A stretch of DNA of 64,000 nt from Flavobacteriales bacterium (GCA_016717225.1 JADKGB010000034.1:117104-181103); one strand, 5' to 3'. Numbered from the stretch's first letter, positions 36,973-47,620 are shown. Notes: a model not told the origin generated them from the sequence alone. Numbers and translations are program-made.

Positions 36973-39338
36973 TGCCAACCATTCAATACACGGGCATGAA
37001 TAACGGTTCGTTGAGCCGTTGGGGATCAGTTCTCGTGTTGGTGTTCTGCATGACCGGCACCCTGTTCGCCCAACCTGCGAACGACAACCCTTGCGGTGCC
37101 ATCGCCTTGCCCGTAAATGCCGCATGTGCAGCCACAGCTGGTACCCGGAATGGTGCAACCGCTACTGTTTACGCTCCTGTTATTCCAGCCCCGGGCTGTG
37201 CGAATTACACCGGTGCTGATGTATGGTACAGGGTCGTTGTTCCAGCGAATGGCGCAGTGAGCATCAGGTCCACCGCTGGCACGCTAACGGATGGTGGCAT
37301 GGCCGCCTATTCCTCCACCGGTTGTGCAAATGGAAATACGTTCACGTTTATTGAATGTGATGATGATGATGGGCCTGGGAATATGCCGCAGTTGGATCTG
37401 ACCTGTTTGACACCGGGCGCCACCATTTACATCCGATTCTGGAGGTACGGAGGAAGCGGAGGTCAAACTTTTTCGATCTGCGCTGTAACCATGGTTGTGA
37501 CCGCCCCGCCGGCGAACGATAACCCGTGCACCGCAACTGCGCTTCCCGTGAATACCACGTGTATCACAACCGCTGGAACGAATGTTGGCGCATGCGCTAC
37601 TGCAGGCCCACCTGCACCAGGCTGCGGGAATTATGTCAGTGGGGATGTTTGGTTCTCGTTCGTTGCACCCGCCAGCGGTATCGGTATCATCGAATCAACG
37701 GCAGGCACGCTTACGGAAGGAGCCATGGCCTTGTATTCCGGCGCCTGCGGCTCGCTCACCTTGGTGGAGTGCGATGATGATGATGGTGCGGGCAACATGC
37801 CGTTGATCAGACGATTGGATCTTGTGGCAGGAAATACCTATTTCGTGCGCGTCTGGGGGTTCGGAGGTGTGGTCGGCACATTTAACATCTGTGTAAAAAG
37901 CCCAACGAACCCGGTTGGCTTTTCCTGTAGCCACTTGCTGGAGTTGTTCGATACAGGTTGGGATGGCTGGGGAACTTCAACCGTAACCGTAACGATAAAT
38001 GGAGGCTCCCCAACTGTTTACACGTGTACAACCGGGTATGAGGCTTTCCTGATCGGCCTCAATGTTGGTCAGGTGGTTGCCTACACCTATTCCAATACCG
38101 GCCCCAACCAAGGCCAGAACGAATACCAAGTGTCCCTGTTCCCTTCATTGGCCTTGTATTACAATTCGGGTTCTCCGCCGGGCAACGGTTTAGGCTACAC
38201 GAAGGTGGTCACGTGCAACCCACCATCCGTTCTTCAAGAAGATTGTCTCGGTGCCAGGACTATATGCGGCGGGGCTGTTTCCAGCTACAACCCGCCGAAT
38301 ACAGGAAATAATATTGATCTGAATTCGGGCAATTACGGGTGCCTATCCGCTGCGGAACGCCAAGGTACCTGGTACATCTACCGGGTTTCCAGCGGGGGTA
38401 ATTTGGGCATGACCGTGGATCCCGCCGGAAACGACGATTACGATTGGGGTATCTGGGGACCCTATCCTACCGGCTCCACTACGGGGTCGGTGTGTATTCC
38501 TTCTGGCCCTCCCGTGCGTTGCACATGGGCTTCAGGGCCTAGCACCTTCGCTGCAACGGGTAGTTACAATACGGGCATGGGGCATGCGACATATTCCCCT
38601 CCGCAGTGGTTGCCGTCCGGCACTCCATCCACCGAAAATTCCGGTGGCGATGGCTGGGTTTCGGGTATCGCTGTGGTAACTGGCGAGATCTACATCCTCT
38701 ATGTGAGCAACTACTCCCAAAGCGGCCTGTCCTTCACGCTTTCGTGGCAATTCGACAGCGGCGCCTCACTGGATTGCACCGTTCTCCCTGTTGAGCTGCT
38801 GACACTTGGTGCTACCGCTGAAGGATCCGCGGTTTCGATCGATTGGGCAACTGCCTCAGAGACCAACAGCGATTATTATGTGGTTGAACGTTCCATGGAT
38901 GCCGAACACTTCGAACCGATCGGCACAGTGGAAGCCGCCGGTGAAAGCCAGCACCGGATCGATTACTCGTTCATGGACCTGCTTCCGAGCGAAGGAGCGA
39001 ACTATTACCGCTTGAAACAAGTTGACCTCGATGGCGCCTATGAACATACCGGAAAGGTGGTTGTTCTGTTCGGAAAGGAGGACGAAAAGCCTACCCTGTT
39101 CCCGAACCCCGTGCAAGACGTATTGAATGTGTCGTTCAAAATGCCCATGGCTGGAACCGCTTACGTGCAATTGGTGGATGCGATCGGTCGTGTAGTGCGT
39201 GACCGCGATATGGACCTGGAGCGCGGACAACAAACCATCAGTATCCGCACAGGCGGCTTAAGTGCAGGGTCCTATAGAATGCGGCTTTTCACCAACTCCA
39301 CCGGCGTTCCCCAAACCGCTCAGTTCGTCAAGGAATGA
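36972..39338 (+). CDS. Large secreted multidomain protein with T9SS sorting domain
   Basis: 788 residues from ATG 36972 (alternative ATG 36996, which trims the n-region). Signal peptide ends near TGTLFA/QPA. Two similar modules of about 140 residues follow, each starting PANDNPC and holding GADVWYRVVVPANG / SGDVWFSFVAPASG, STAGTLT, and an acidic ECDDDDG-x-GNMP loop. Next comes a SHLLELFDTGWDGWGTSTVT module, and a C-rich ECLGARTICGG-like region. A final VELLTLGATAEGSAVSIDW Fn3-like part leads into a T9SS type A domain (TLFPNPVQDVLNVSF...GSYRMRLF). Likely a surface-exposed binding protein; ligand unknown. Confidence 0.8.
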   Translation: MPTIQYTGMNNGSLSRWGSVLVLVFCMTGTLFAQPANDNPCGAIALPVNAACAATAGTRNGATATVYAPVIPAPGCANYTGADVWYRVVVPANGAVSIRSTAGTLTDGGMAAYSSTGCANGNTFTFIECDDDDGPGNMPQLDLTCLTPGATIYIRFWRYGGSGGQTFSICAVTMVVTAPPANDNPCTATALPVNTTCITTAGTNVGACATAGPPAPGCGNYVSGDVWFSFVAPASGIGIIESTAGTLTEGAMALYSGACGSLTLVECDDDDGAGNMPLIRRLDLVAGNTYFVRVWGFGGVVGTFNICVKSPTNPVGFSCSHLLELFDTGWDGWGTSTVTVTINGGSPTVYTCTTGYEAFLIGLNVGQVVAYTYSNTGPNQGQNEYQVSLFPSLALYYNSGSPPGNGLGYTKVVTCNPPSVLQEDCLGARTICGGAVSSYNPPNTGNNIDLNSGNYGCLSAAERQGTWYIYRVSSGGNLGMTVDPAGNDDYDWGIWGPYPTGSTTGSVCIPSGPPVRCTWASGPSTFAATGSYNTGMGHATYSPPQWLPSGTPSTENSGGDGWVSGIAVVTGEIYILYVSNYSQSGLSFTLSWQFDSGASLDCTVLPVELLTLGATAEGSAVSIDWATASETNSDYYVVERSMDAEHFEPIGTVEAAGESQHRIDYSFMDLLPSEGANYYRLKQVDLDGAYEHTGKVVVLFGKEDEKPTLFPNPVQDVLNVSFKMPMAGTAYVQLVDAIGRVVRDRDMDLERGQQTISIRTGGLSAGSYRMRLFTNSTGVPQTAQFVKE

Positions 39339-39469
39339 TCCATGTGCTTCGCCATCTTCAACGATCGTTCAAAACTCGCGGGCAACCCTTCGGGCTGTTT
39401 GCCGTCTCGCCTTTCGAATGATGCCTCGTTTCAGGATGCCAAGGATGCTGTTGTGCTTGTACCCAAGGC

Positions 39470-39500
39470 TTGCTGTAAGATCACCATTCTGTTACATTTG
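39470..39500 (+). promoter_or_regulatory. Promoter, TTG-N20-TACATTTG
   Basis: TTG at 39470-39472, 20 nt, then TACATTTG at 39493-39500. Both elements and the spacing fit the Bacteroidota housekeeping consensus (-33 TTG, -7 TAnnTTTG). The start codon of the first surface paralogue is 57 nt downstream. Confidence 0.7.
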
Positions 39501-39556
39501 TCTGTTTCCTGCCTGAACTTTTCGCCTATTCCGGAACTCCCTTAACGCTACGCTCC

Positions 39557-41566
39557 ATGCGGTACTCGTTACGCTTCCTTCTCGCTGCCTCGTTTGTCGC
39601 CTCGTTCCTACCGGACGCCAGCGCCCAAAACACGGGGATCAACACAACAGGAGCAGCGCCTGCCGCGCGCGCACTGTTGGATGTGGATGTTTCTGGCCTG
39701 CCCGCCAACGGTAAGCGCGGTATGCTCATACCCCGCATGACAGCCGCACAGCGTACCGCCATCGTTGGATTGACCGCTGTGGACAAAGGATTGTGGGTTT
39801 ACCAAACGGATGATGCGACAAACGCGTTGACCGTCGCTGACCCCACGCTGCTTGCCAAATACAAGAGCGGCTTTTTCTACTACGAAGGCATTTCCCCCGC
39901 TCCGGATGATTGGGTGCGGTACAGTTCTGCGGGGTCCTCTTGGATGGTCGCAGGGAATGGGAATACAACAGCGGCAACCCACTATTTGGGCACCAACACC
40001 GGTAGCCTCGACGATTTCCACATCCGTACTGTGAACACTGGTGCGCAGCCACAAGTGCTCGTTTCGGCGACTAACGGTTTTGTGGGCGTGAATCCGATCG
40101 CAGCGCCGGTTGAACGTTTGGACGTGAATGGCGGTGTGAGAGTGGGGAATACCCTGTTGAACACAGCTGGTGCCATCAAGTATGAAAATACGCTCCTTAC
40201 TCCCAACCGCTGGCACTTCGGCAACCTGAACGGCACAGCGACCGGCTGGCAGCGGCTGGAGAACGCCGAAGTGGAATACACCAACCAAGCCTATCGACCT
40301 ATTGCGAACCAGTGCTTGAACGTGGACGGACAGGTTGTTCGTGGCACCTTGGGAACAGTAACCGATGCTGTTGGTGCAGGCCAGAACCCGAACACCCCCT
40401 TCAACACCAATACCGGGCCCGGCAACTTGCGTAAAGGACACCATGTGCAGTACTTGTACCCTGCTGCCGAACTGCTCGCTGCTGGACTTTGTGCCGGTCG
40501 CATCTCCGCGGTTTCCATGTACGTTTTGGGCACCGACCCCAACGGCGCACCAGGTGCCGACATGAAGATCGAGATCCGTATGAAACACACGGCCCTTAAT
40601 ACGTTCTTGGCGAACAACTGGGAACCCACCGCTTTATGGGGAACAGGCGCTGGATCGTATACACCATGCAACAGCGATTCCCTGATCTCCTTCTTGGCCC
40701 AACCCGGTTGGAAGCAATGGAACTTTGAACCAAGCTGCTTTGTATGGGATGGTGTGCAGAACGTGGTGATCGACCTCTGCTGGTACAAATCACCTACCAT
40801 CGGCACCAGCCCGAAAGTGAACCTTGAAGTAGGCCTTCCTTACCAAGCCACCAAATGGGTTACGTGGACTGTGGGTAACGACCCTACGGATCGCCATGGT
40901 CGCACCTACAGGGATAACCCGCTTAGCGCAGGTGCAGCGGTGGGCACCACCAACAACCGCCCTGTTACCCGCTTCAATGGCAAGGTGCAAACCCCCGGTT
41001 ACGTGGGTGCGGATGTGTTGGACAACTTCATCAACTATGGAGGTGGCCTGATAGTGGATAGCGCAACGGTATCTCCCGGTGTTTGGGCCGATGCCAACTA
41101 CCGCGGCCCTGGTTCCGTGCGCGCACGGGTGGCTGTGTTCGATGGTAGCATCCAACTGAGCGACCACGTGTTCGATACCTATTTCGACGGCAACTCCAAG
41201 CCCGCTGCCAACGATAAAGGCTACTCTTATGTAAGCGTTGATGACCTGAAAGACTACCTGAAGACCGAGCGCCACCTGCCCAGCATGCCTTCCCGCGAGG
41301 AATGGGAGACCTATGGAAGCAAATCCTTGGGCGAACTGCAAACAGGGCTCTGGGAAACAGTGGAAACCCAAGCGTTGAACATCGTGGAATTGGAAAAGGA
41401 CCTGAGCGCCATGGAAACGCTGGCCTTCGGAACTTCCGCGAGCGAAGAGGAACTGCGCTCGTTGATCGATGAGGTGAACGCCAGCCGCCGCCTTTCCGAT
41501 GCACAGAAACTGCACCTCACCGGCGCCCTGCGCCAGCGCATCGGCGCCAACACGCAAACCAAGTGA
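39557..41566 (+). CDS. Surface protein paralogue 1 (fibre-like, C-terminal HLPxxPS module)
   Basis: 669 residues with signal peptide (MRYSLRFLLAASFVASFLPDASAQ). The mature start NTGINTTGAAPAARALLDVD then NGKRGMLIPRMT is shared with the genes at 19641 and 41587. Then NGGVRVGNTLLNTAGAIKYE (fibre-type linker), a beta module (GHHVQYLYPAAELLAAGLCA ... CFVWDGVQNVVIDLCWYK) seen in many Bacteroidota surface proteins, and an end with SDHVFDTYFDG, LKTERHLPSMPSREEWETYG and LWETVETQALNIVELEKDL, followed by a helical tail. That end resembles the C-terminal module of Bacteroidota tail-fibre-like proteins. Function is unproven; a structural or adhesive surface role is inferred. Confidence 0.75.
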   Translation: MRYSLRFLLAASFVASFLPDASAQNTGINTTGAAPAARALLDVDVSGLPANGKRGMLIPRMTAAQRTAIVGLTAVDKGLWVYQTDDATNALTVADPTLLAKYKSGFFYYEGISPAPDDWVRYSSAGSSWMVAGNGNTTAATHYLGTNTGSLDDFHIRTVNTGAQPQVLVSATNGFVGVNPIAAPVERLDVNGGVRVGNTLLNTAGAIKYENTLLTPNRWHFGNLNGTATGWQRLENAEVEYTNQAYRPIANQCLNVDGQVVRGTLGTVTDAVGAGQNPNTPFNTNTGPGNLRKGHHVQYLYPAAELLAAGLCAGRISAVSMYVLGTDPNGAPGADMKIEIRMKHTALNTFLANNWEPTALWGTGAGSYTPCNSDSLISFLAQPGWKQWNFEPSCFVWDGVQNVVIDLCWYKSPTIGTSPKVNLEVGLPYQATKWVTWTVGNDPTDRHGRTYRDNPLSAGAAVGTTNNRPVTRFNGKVQTPGYVGADVLDNFINYGGGLIVDSATVSPGVWADANYRGPGSVRARVAVFDGSIQLSDHVFDTYFDGNSKPAANDKGYSYVSVDDLKDYLKTERHLPSMPSREEWETYGSKSLGELQTGLWETVETQALNIVELEKDLSAMETLAFGTSASEEELRSLIDEVNASRRLSDAQKLHLTGALRQRIGANTQTK

Positions 41567-41586
41567 TCACCCCACAGCGAACTGCC

Positions 41587-43776
41587 ATGAAAAGCTTCTT
41601 CCTTCGCTCCCTTCCCGCACTGGCGGTGATGTTGGCTGCTACTTCCAGCATAGCGCAAACCGGCAACGTGGCCATCAATAACAATGGTGCCGCACCAGCC
41701 GCCTCAGCCATCTTGGATGTCAGTTCCAACTACGGCGTTGGCCTCATTCAAAAGGGCATGCTGATACCACGCATGACCTTGGCTCAACGTGCTGCATTGG
41801 GAGCACCGGGCGTTCTTCCTCAAGGCCTTATGGTCTTCATGACCACGGGCGTTGCCACGACAGAAGGCTTCTATTACATCGAATACGGCCAATGGATGAA
41901 GGTGGACCGTAGCGCCAATAACTGGGACCTGCTGGGCAACAACGTGGGCAACCCGGTGAATGACTTCTTCGGAACGCGTGATAACACGGACCTGACCTTC
42001 CGCACCAACGGCGCAATACAAATGACCCTGAAGGGCACCGTTGGTGCCCGTTACTTGGGCGTAAATACCACCACGCCTGCCGAAATGGTGGACGTGAACG
42101 GTGCCTTGCGCATCTTCCAGACCCCCGCCATTGTTCCGCCGCACCAGTTCACGGCGACTACCACCACCCCGGGTGTTATCATGTTCCGCCCACCCGGTGT
42201 TGCACTGGGCGATTCGCTCTTCGCTACCTACGTACCACCGGTTGGCCCACCAACACAGAACATTGATGCGCTCATGTGGAACGGCCACTGGGGACAGACA
42301 GGAGCCACTTCGTGGATACAAGCTGGCCAGGATGCCAATTCCGGCACATGGAAAAAGCTGGAAAACGATTACGAGGAGCGCTTTACCAAGCCCTACACTC
42401 AGCAGGGAACGCCTACGTGTGCTGCTGGTAGTGTTGAGATCCCTACGGGCGTGAGCACGGCCTTACCGGCCAACTTTACCTCCGCCTCACAGCCTTCCAG
42501 AGGAGATGACCTCGCCGTATCCGCACAATTCTGGAGTTCGTATTCGACACCAACACATGTTTCTGCGAAATGAGTTGAACGTGGAATTGAGCCAATTGAA
42601 CGGGACTCCGGGTTCAACCGGTGGCCTTTGTGCCGGCCAGCCGATAACCAGCTTGGCTATCTACATCGGTGCTAATGCAGGGCTAACGGTGGCCCCAACA
42701 CCTGCTGGGCCTTCTCAAAAACCAATTCCTGCCGGGCTTATGTGCGTGACTATCAAACACGTTGCCTTTGGATTGAACGATCTCTCTGCTGGCTTCAACA
42801 ATGTTATAGACCCTGCTCAGGCATGCTACCTGCAAGCACCTGCCACAAATAGACCAACCGTGCAGAATGCGTGGGAAACCTTTACCACTTCTACTCCATT
42901 TGTGTGGGATGGAGTGAGGAATGTGGTTGTTGAATTCGCGTATGCAACGGCTGGTGCGGCTGCACCCCCTCCAGTCCTTTGTGCATCAACGGGAGCCGCA
43001 CTGCTCACAGCATCCTGGAATTCGGCGATTGGCGCAGGTGCCTGTGGAACCTGTTGGTGGGCGCAGGAACCTGTGGCCCGTTGGTTGCTGGAGCAGGTAT
43101 GGGTAATGGGCCACGCACTTGCGGTGCGCCTGGAACTGCCGGAGGAACTACCACCTTCCGCCCGGTCATACGCTTCAACGGCACTGTAGCCACTGCAGCT
43201 CCGGCAATTTCCAGCAGCAACTCGTACATCTATTACCGCGGTGGTATGGTGTTGGAGGCTACTACCTCACCTGCTCCATGGGGGCGTGTGATCGTACCCT
43301 ATTCTTTCCGTGGGCCGGGCACCATTTGCGCCGAAAGAGGCGTGTATGACAATGGAACCAAGTTGAACGACCATGTGTTCGATCGTGCGTTTGATGGCTC
43401 GGTGAACCCAAAGGATGCCGCTACGTTCGGTGATGGTCGCAACATGGACATTGATGAAATGGCCCGGTTCACCAGAACCAACCGCCACTTGCCTACCATG
43501 AAGGGCCGCGATAGTTGGCGTGTGGAAGGAGGCTTCTCCTTGGGAGACCTTACGAACCAACTTTGGACCACCGCCGAAACACAGGCCTTGTACATGACCG
43601 AGTTGAACGACCGCTTGGATGTGATCGAACTGCTCAGCAATGACCGCCCGCTGGAACCTGTGGAAATGGGTTTGGCCAAGAAGCAACTCTGCTCCATGGG
43701 CCTCTACACCGAAGCCGAAAAGGCCGCCTTGGTAAAGACCTTGGAAGCACGCACCGTAACTACCAACCAACGCTGA
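41587..43776 (+). pseudogene. Surface protein paralogue 2, two compensating frameshifts
   Basis: Starts at ATG 41587 (MKSFFLRSLPALAVMLAATS, signal peptide) with the module AINNNGAAPAASAILDVSS and QKGMLIPRMTLAQR. The frame leaves its family near 42495-42506, where similarity moves to the next frame (SPYPHNSGVRIRHQHMFLR, GGLCAGQPITSLAIYIGANA, FVWDGVRNVVVEFAYA), and returns to the first frame near 43050 (VGAGTCGPLVAGAGMGNGPR), ending in LNDHVFDRAFDG, TRTNRHLPTMKGRDSWRVEG and ALYMTELNDRLDVI. Total length 2190 nt is still a multiple of three. About 550 bp are thus out of frame. It may be a decaying copy or carry two assembly errors. A smaller gene caller result would split it in three. Confidence 0.7.
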
Positions 43777-43789
43777 TCCCACCGCACCC

Positions 43790-45862
43790 ATGAACCATCT
43801 CCGACTCCTGCGGTCTTGCGCCTTCCTCGCTTCTGTGGTAACGATCAGCGCTGGCGTAAACGCTCAGATCGCGATCGCCCCTGCTGCAACGGTGCCTAAC
43901 CCGCGCGCCATGCTCGACCTGAGCAATGATGTGACCCGGGGCTTCCTGGCGCCACGGGTAGTGTTCGCCGAGCGGCCAACAGCTCCAGTGAACTCCCTGT
44001 TCATCTTCCAGACCGATTCCGTTAGCGGCGCACCGCGCGGTTTCTACTATTACGATGCAACCATTCCGCAATGGTCCCACGTGGCCAACGGACCCGGTTG
44101 GAAGTTGGGCGGAAACTCGGGTACCAACCCAGCTGTGGACTTCATTGGTACTTCCGTTGGCAGTGCACAGCCGTTGGCTATTCGCACCAATGGCGTGCAA
44201 CGTGCGCTGTTGAACACCACGGGCCAGTTCCAATTGGGCGATGTGCCCCTGCAAGCACCTACCGAACGCTTGGATGTGAAAGGTGGTGTGCGCATTACCG
44301 GTACCAGTGCCGTTGCCGCAACCGAAGGCGCTATACGCTACAATGCAACGACAGGCGCGCATGAGGGGTATGTGAACAACCCGCTGGTAGCGCCAGCCGG
44401 CCAGATCCAATACGTGGGCTGGTACCAATTGGAGAATGCCTTCAAGGTGCGCGTGAAACAGAAGTACCAGAGCGTACCTGTGATCTCCTGCCAATACCCT
44501 GCGCCGATTGGCGTACCTGCGGGTGGTTTTGCTGGCTCTTGGCCTGTTATCGACGTGAACGGAGCCGGTGGTAACCCATCATCAGCGGCTACGCTGGAAA
44601 CTCCTTACAGCATGTTTTGGGAAGATGGTCGTCACCAGTACCTCTACCTCAGCCAGGATCTTATCAACCTGAACGTATGTCCCAACACGGATGTCAAGGG
44701 TATAGCTTTCCAAACAGCTGCAGCAGGCGTGGCAAGTGGATCTGTTGGCGGAGTTCGTAACTGGCGCATCAGCATGAAGAATACGACGACGTCCACGTTG
44801 AACGATTTCGACTACACGGGCTTGCAATTGACTAGCTCTGGTCCAGGTCCATATTTACCAGTGAACGGTTGGAATTCGCATGTATTCAACGTTAGCAACT
44901 GGCAATGGATAGGGCCGGGCTTCAACATGCTCGTAGAATTTGGTTTTGATAATCAGGACTGGGTTGGCTGTAACGATACACCCGTGAACTATGAAACAAC
45001 GGCGTATAACGCCACAGCCGGCGCTCGATGCGATGCTTGTGGTAACGTGTTCAACAATTTCAATGCAACGTGTGTTTGGAATGCTGCTACGTGTGGAGCC
45101 GGATCCGCTGGCATACCCAACGTGCTCTGTCCTAACACGATAAATACCGTGGTACCCGGTGGTATCGGCCCTGCGCCTGGTGTGCTTTACCCAGGAGTTC
45201 CGTGGAACGCGATAGGACCCGATGCGACCCATGTACAATGTCAAGGTTGGGGTCACACGCCCGGTCCTCAGCTCACTTTCGCCCAATTTGGTTCACCCAC
45301 CTGCGATTGTACGATCCAGTACACCGCTGCTGTTGGCGTTACCGCTCGGCGACCCCTGTTGAAATTCGATGCGCAGGTGAATGGTATCGGTATCAGCTAC
45401 CCGAACGGAAACTACCTGCTGTCGCAAAAGGGCGTAATGATCGGGGACTACGCCACATGGGCCAACAGCGCTTTGTATGTAGCACCGAATTACCAGCATA
45501 AAGGCCCTGGAACCATCAGTGCCCGCAGCAGCGTTTGGGGTGGTGCGGTGCTCCTGAGCGACCACGTGTTCGACAAGTACTACGATGGCGTTACCAAATT
45601 GGAAGACGCGAAGCAGGCCATGGGCTACAAGCACTACCCCTTGAAGGAAATGGCCAATTACGTGGAGCAGGAGCACCACCTGCCAACCATCGGTGGTCGT
45701 GAAGATTGGGAAAAGACCGGCCAGTTCAGTGTGGATCAACTCACCAACCAACTGTGGGTTACTGTGGAGACCCAGAGCCTGTACATCAAAGAACTGAACG
45801 ATCGCATGACGGCACTCCAGAACTATCTGGTGGAGAAGCGCCTGAAGGATCTGAAGAAGTAA
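43790..45862 (+). CDS. Surface protein paralogue 3
   Basis: 690 residues with a signal peptide (MNHLRLLRSCAFLASVVTIS..NA/QIA). Shares with paralogues 1 and 2 the linker APTERLDVKGGVRITG, the central beta module (GRHQYLYLSQDLINLNVCPN ... GFNMLVEFGFDNQDWVGCND), here with an extra Cys-rich insertion (GARCDACGNVFNNFNATCVW), and the end LSDHVFDKYYDG, VEQEHHLPTIGGREDWEKTG and WVTVETQSLYIKELNDRM. It follows paralogue 2 by 13 nt, so the three genes form one operon driven from the promoter at 39470, ending at a clear terminator. Confidence 0.75.
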   Translation: MNHLRLLRSCAFLASVVTISAGVNAQIAIAPAATVPNPRAMLDLSNDVTRGFLAPRVVFAERPTAPVNSLFIFQTDSVSGAPRGFYYYDATIPQWSHVANGPGWKLGGNSGTNPAVDFIGTSVGSAQPLAIRTNGVQRALLNTTGQFQLGDVPLQAPTERLDVKGGVRITGTSAVAATEGAIRYNATTGAHEGYVNNPLVAPAGQIQYVGWYQLENAFKVRVKQKYQSVPVISCQYPAPIGVPAGGFAGSWPVIDVNGAGGNPSSAATLETPYSMFWEDGRHQYLYLSQDLINLNVCPNTDVKGIAFQTAAAGVASGSVGGVRNWRISMKNTTTSTLNDFDYTGLQLTSSGPGPYLPVNGWNSHVFNVSNWQWIGPGFNMLVEFGFDNQDWVGCNDTPVNYETTAYNATAGARCDACGNVFNNFNATCVWNAATCGAGSAGIPNVLCPNTINTVVPGGIGPAPGVLYPGVPWNAIGPDATHVQCQGWGHTPGPQLTFAQFGSPTCDCTIQYTAAVGVTARRPLLKFDAQVNGIGISYPNGNYLLSQKGVMIGDYATWANSALYVAPNYQHKGPGTISARSSVWGGAVLLSDHVFDKYYDGVTKLEDAKQAMGYKHYPLKEMANYVEQEHHLPTIGGREDWEKTGQFSVDQLTNQLWVTVETQSLYIKELNDRMTALQNYLVEKRLKDLKK

Positions 45863-45880
45863 TTCTTCAAAGCACTTTGG

Positions 45881-45908
45881 AGAACGGGACCTTTCGGGGT
45901 CCCGTTCT
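45881..45908 (+). terminator. Hairpin terminator of the surface-protein operon
   Basis: An 11-bp stem AGAACGGGACC / GGTCCCGTTCT with a 6-nt loop (TTTCGG), followed by TCGTTCTGG, 19 nt after the stop of paralogue 3. Confidence 0.8.
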
Positions 45909-45944
45909 TCGTTCTGGGGTGGTTATTCCTTGAGGCTTCCGTTG

Positions 45945-47620
45945 GAAGGGTTTGATTGTACTGCGAAACTCCCTCCGCCAAACTTTCCCGGAACGTGGGC
46001 GATCCGCAGGATCAGGGCCCCGCGTGTCCGGGGAAGAGCGTGGACGGTGAGCTGCGAAACACCATCCGCCAAACTTTCCCGGAACGTGGGCGATCCGCAG
46101 GATCGGGGTCCCGCGTGTCCGGGATCTCTTGAACGATCTTGATGATCCATCAAGAGTCCCCGGACAGCGCTCTACCCGCAAAGGCCCGCACCCTAGCGCT
46201 TCGGGGAAGAGCGTGGACGGTGAGCTGCGAAACACCATCCGCCAAACTTTCCCGGAACGGGGCCCCAGATCGGCCCGCTGTCCGGGATCTCTTGAACGAT
46301 CTTGATGATCATCAGAGTCCCCGACAGCCCACCCGCAAAGGCCCGCACCCGTAGCGCTTCCGGGGAAGAGCGTGGACGGTGAGCTGCGAAACACCATCCG
46401 CCAAACTTTCCCGGAACGTGGGCGATCCGCAGGATCAGGGCCCCGCGTGTCCGGGATCTTGAACGATCTTGATGATCCATCAAGAGTCCCCGGACAGCGC
46501 CCTACCCGCAAAGGCCCGCACCCGTAGCGCTTGGGAAGGAGGTGACCGACCCTAGGCTCCGGGGAAGAGCTGGACGGTGAGCTGCGAAACACCATCCGCC
46601 AAACTTTCCCGGAACGGGGCGCATCCGCAGGATCGGGGCCCCGCGTGTCCGGGATCTCTTGAACGATCTTGATGATCCATCAAGAGTCCCCGGACAGCGC
46701 CCCACGCGCAAAGGCCAGCAACCGCAGCGCTTCCGGGGAAGAGCGTGGACGGTGAGCTGCGAAACACCACCCGCCAAACTTTCCCGAAACGTGGGCGATC
46801 CGCAGTATCAGAGTCCCGCGTGTCAGGGATCTCTTGAACGATCTTGATGATCCATCAAGAGTCCCCCGGACAGCGCTCTACCCGCAAAGGCCCGCACCCG
46901 TAGCGCTTCCGGGGAAGAGCGTGGACGGTGAGCTGCGAAACACCATCCGCCAAACTTCCCGGAACGTGGGCGATCCGCAGGATCGGGGTCCCGCGTGTCC
47001 GGGATCTCTTGAACGATCTTGATGATCCATCAAGAGTCCCCGGACAGCGCTCTACCCGCAAAGGCCCGCACCCGTAGCGCTTCCGGGGAAGAGCGTGGAC
47101 GGTGAGCTGCGAAACACCATCCGCCAAACTTTCCCGGAACGTGGGCGATCCGCAGGATCAGGGCCCCGCGTGTCCGGGATCTCTTGAACGATCTTGATGA
47201 TCCATCAAGAGTCCCCGGACAGCGCTCTACCCGCAAAGGCCCGCACCCGTAGCGCTTCCGGGGAAGAGCGTGGACGGTGAGCTGCGAAACACCATCCGCC
47301 AAACTTTCCCGGAACGTGGGCGATCCGCAGGATCGGGCCCCGCGTGTCCGGGATCTCTTGAACGATCTTGATGATCCATCAAGAGTCCCCGGACAGCGCT
47401 CTACCCGCAAAGGCCCGCACCCGTAGCGCTTCCGGGGAAGAGCGTGGACGGTGAGCTGCGAAACACCATCCGCCAAACTTTCCCGGAACGTGGGCGATCC
47501 GCAGGATCAGGGCCCCGCGTGTCCGGGATCTCTTGAACGATCTTGATGATCCATCAAGAGTCCCCGGACAGCGCCCTACCCGCAAAAGCCCGCACCCGTA
47601 GCGCTTCCGGGGAAGAGCTT
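45945..47620. repeat. Tandem array 1: about ten copies of a ~175-bp structured unit
   Basis: The word GTGGACGGTGAGCTGCGAAA recurs at 46040, 46213, 46372, about 46570, 46745, 46921, 47095, 47270 and 47444: spacing is 159-198 and settles at 174-176 bp in the later copies. The first copy is truncated and the array ends near 47615. Each unit holds (a) CTTCC-GG-GGAAG, (b) a 46-nt hairpin CCCGGA..CGTGGG..GATCC-GCA-GGATC..CCCGCG..TCCGGG (for example 47133-47178), and (c) TCCGGGATCTCTTGA / TCAAGAGTCCCCGGA with an inner TCTTGATG/CATCAAGA pair. There are no variable spacers. Minus-strand frames stay open over several units because 174 is a multiple of three, but unit length varies and no start or domain supports coding. 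Confidence 0.95.
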
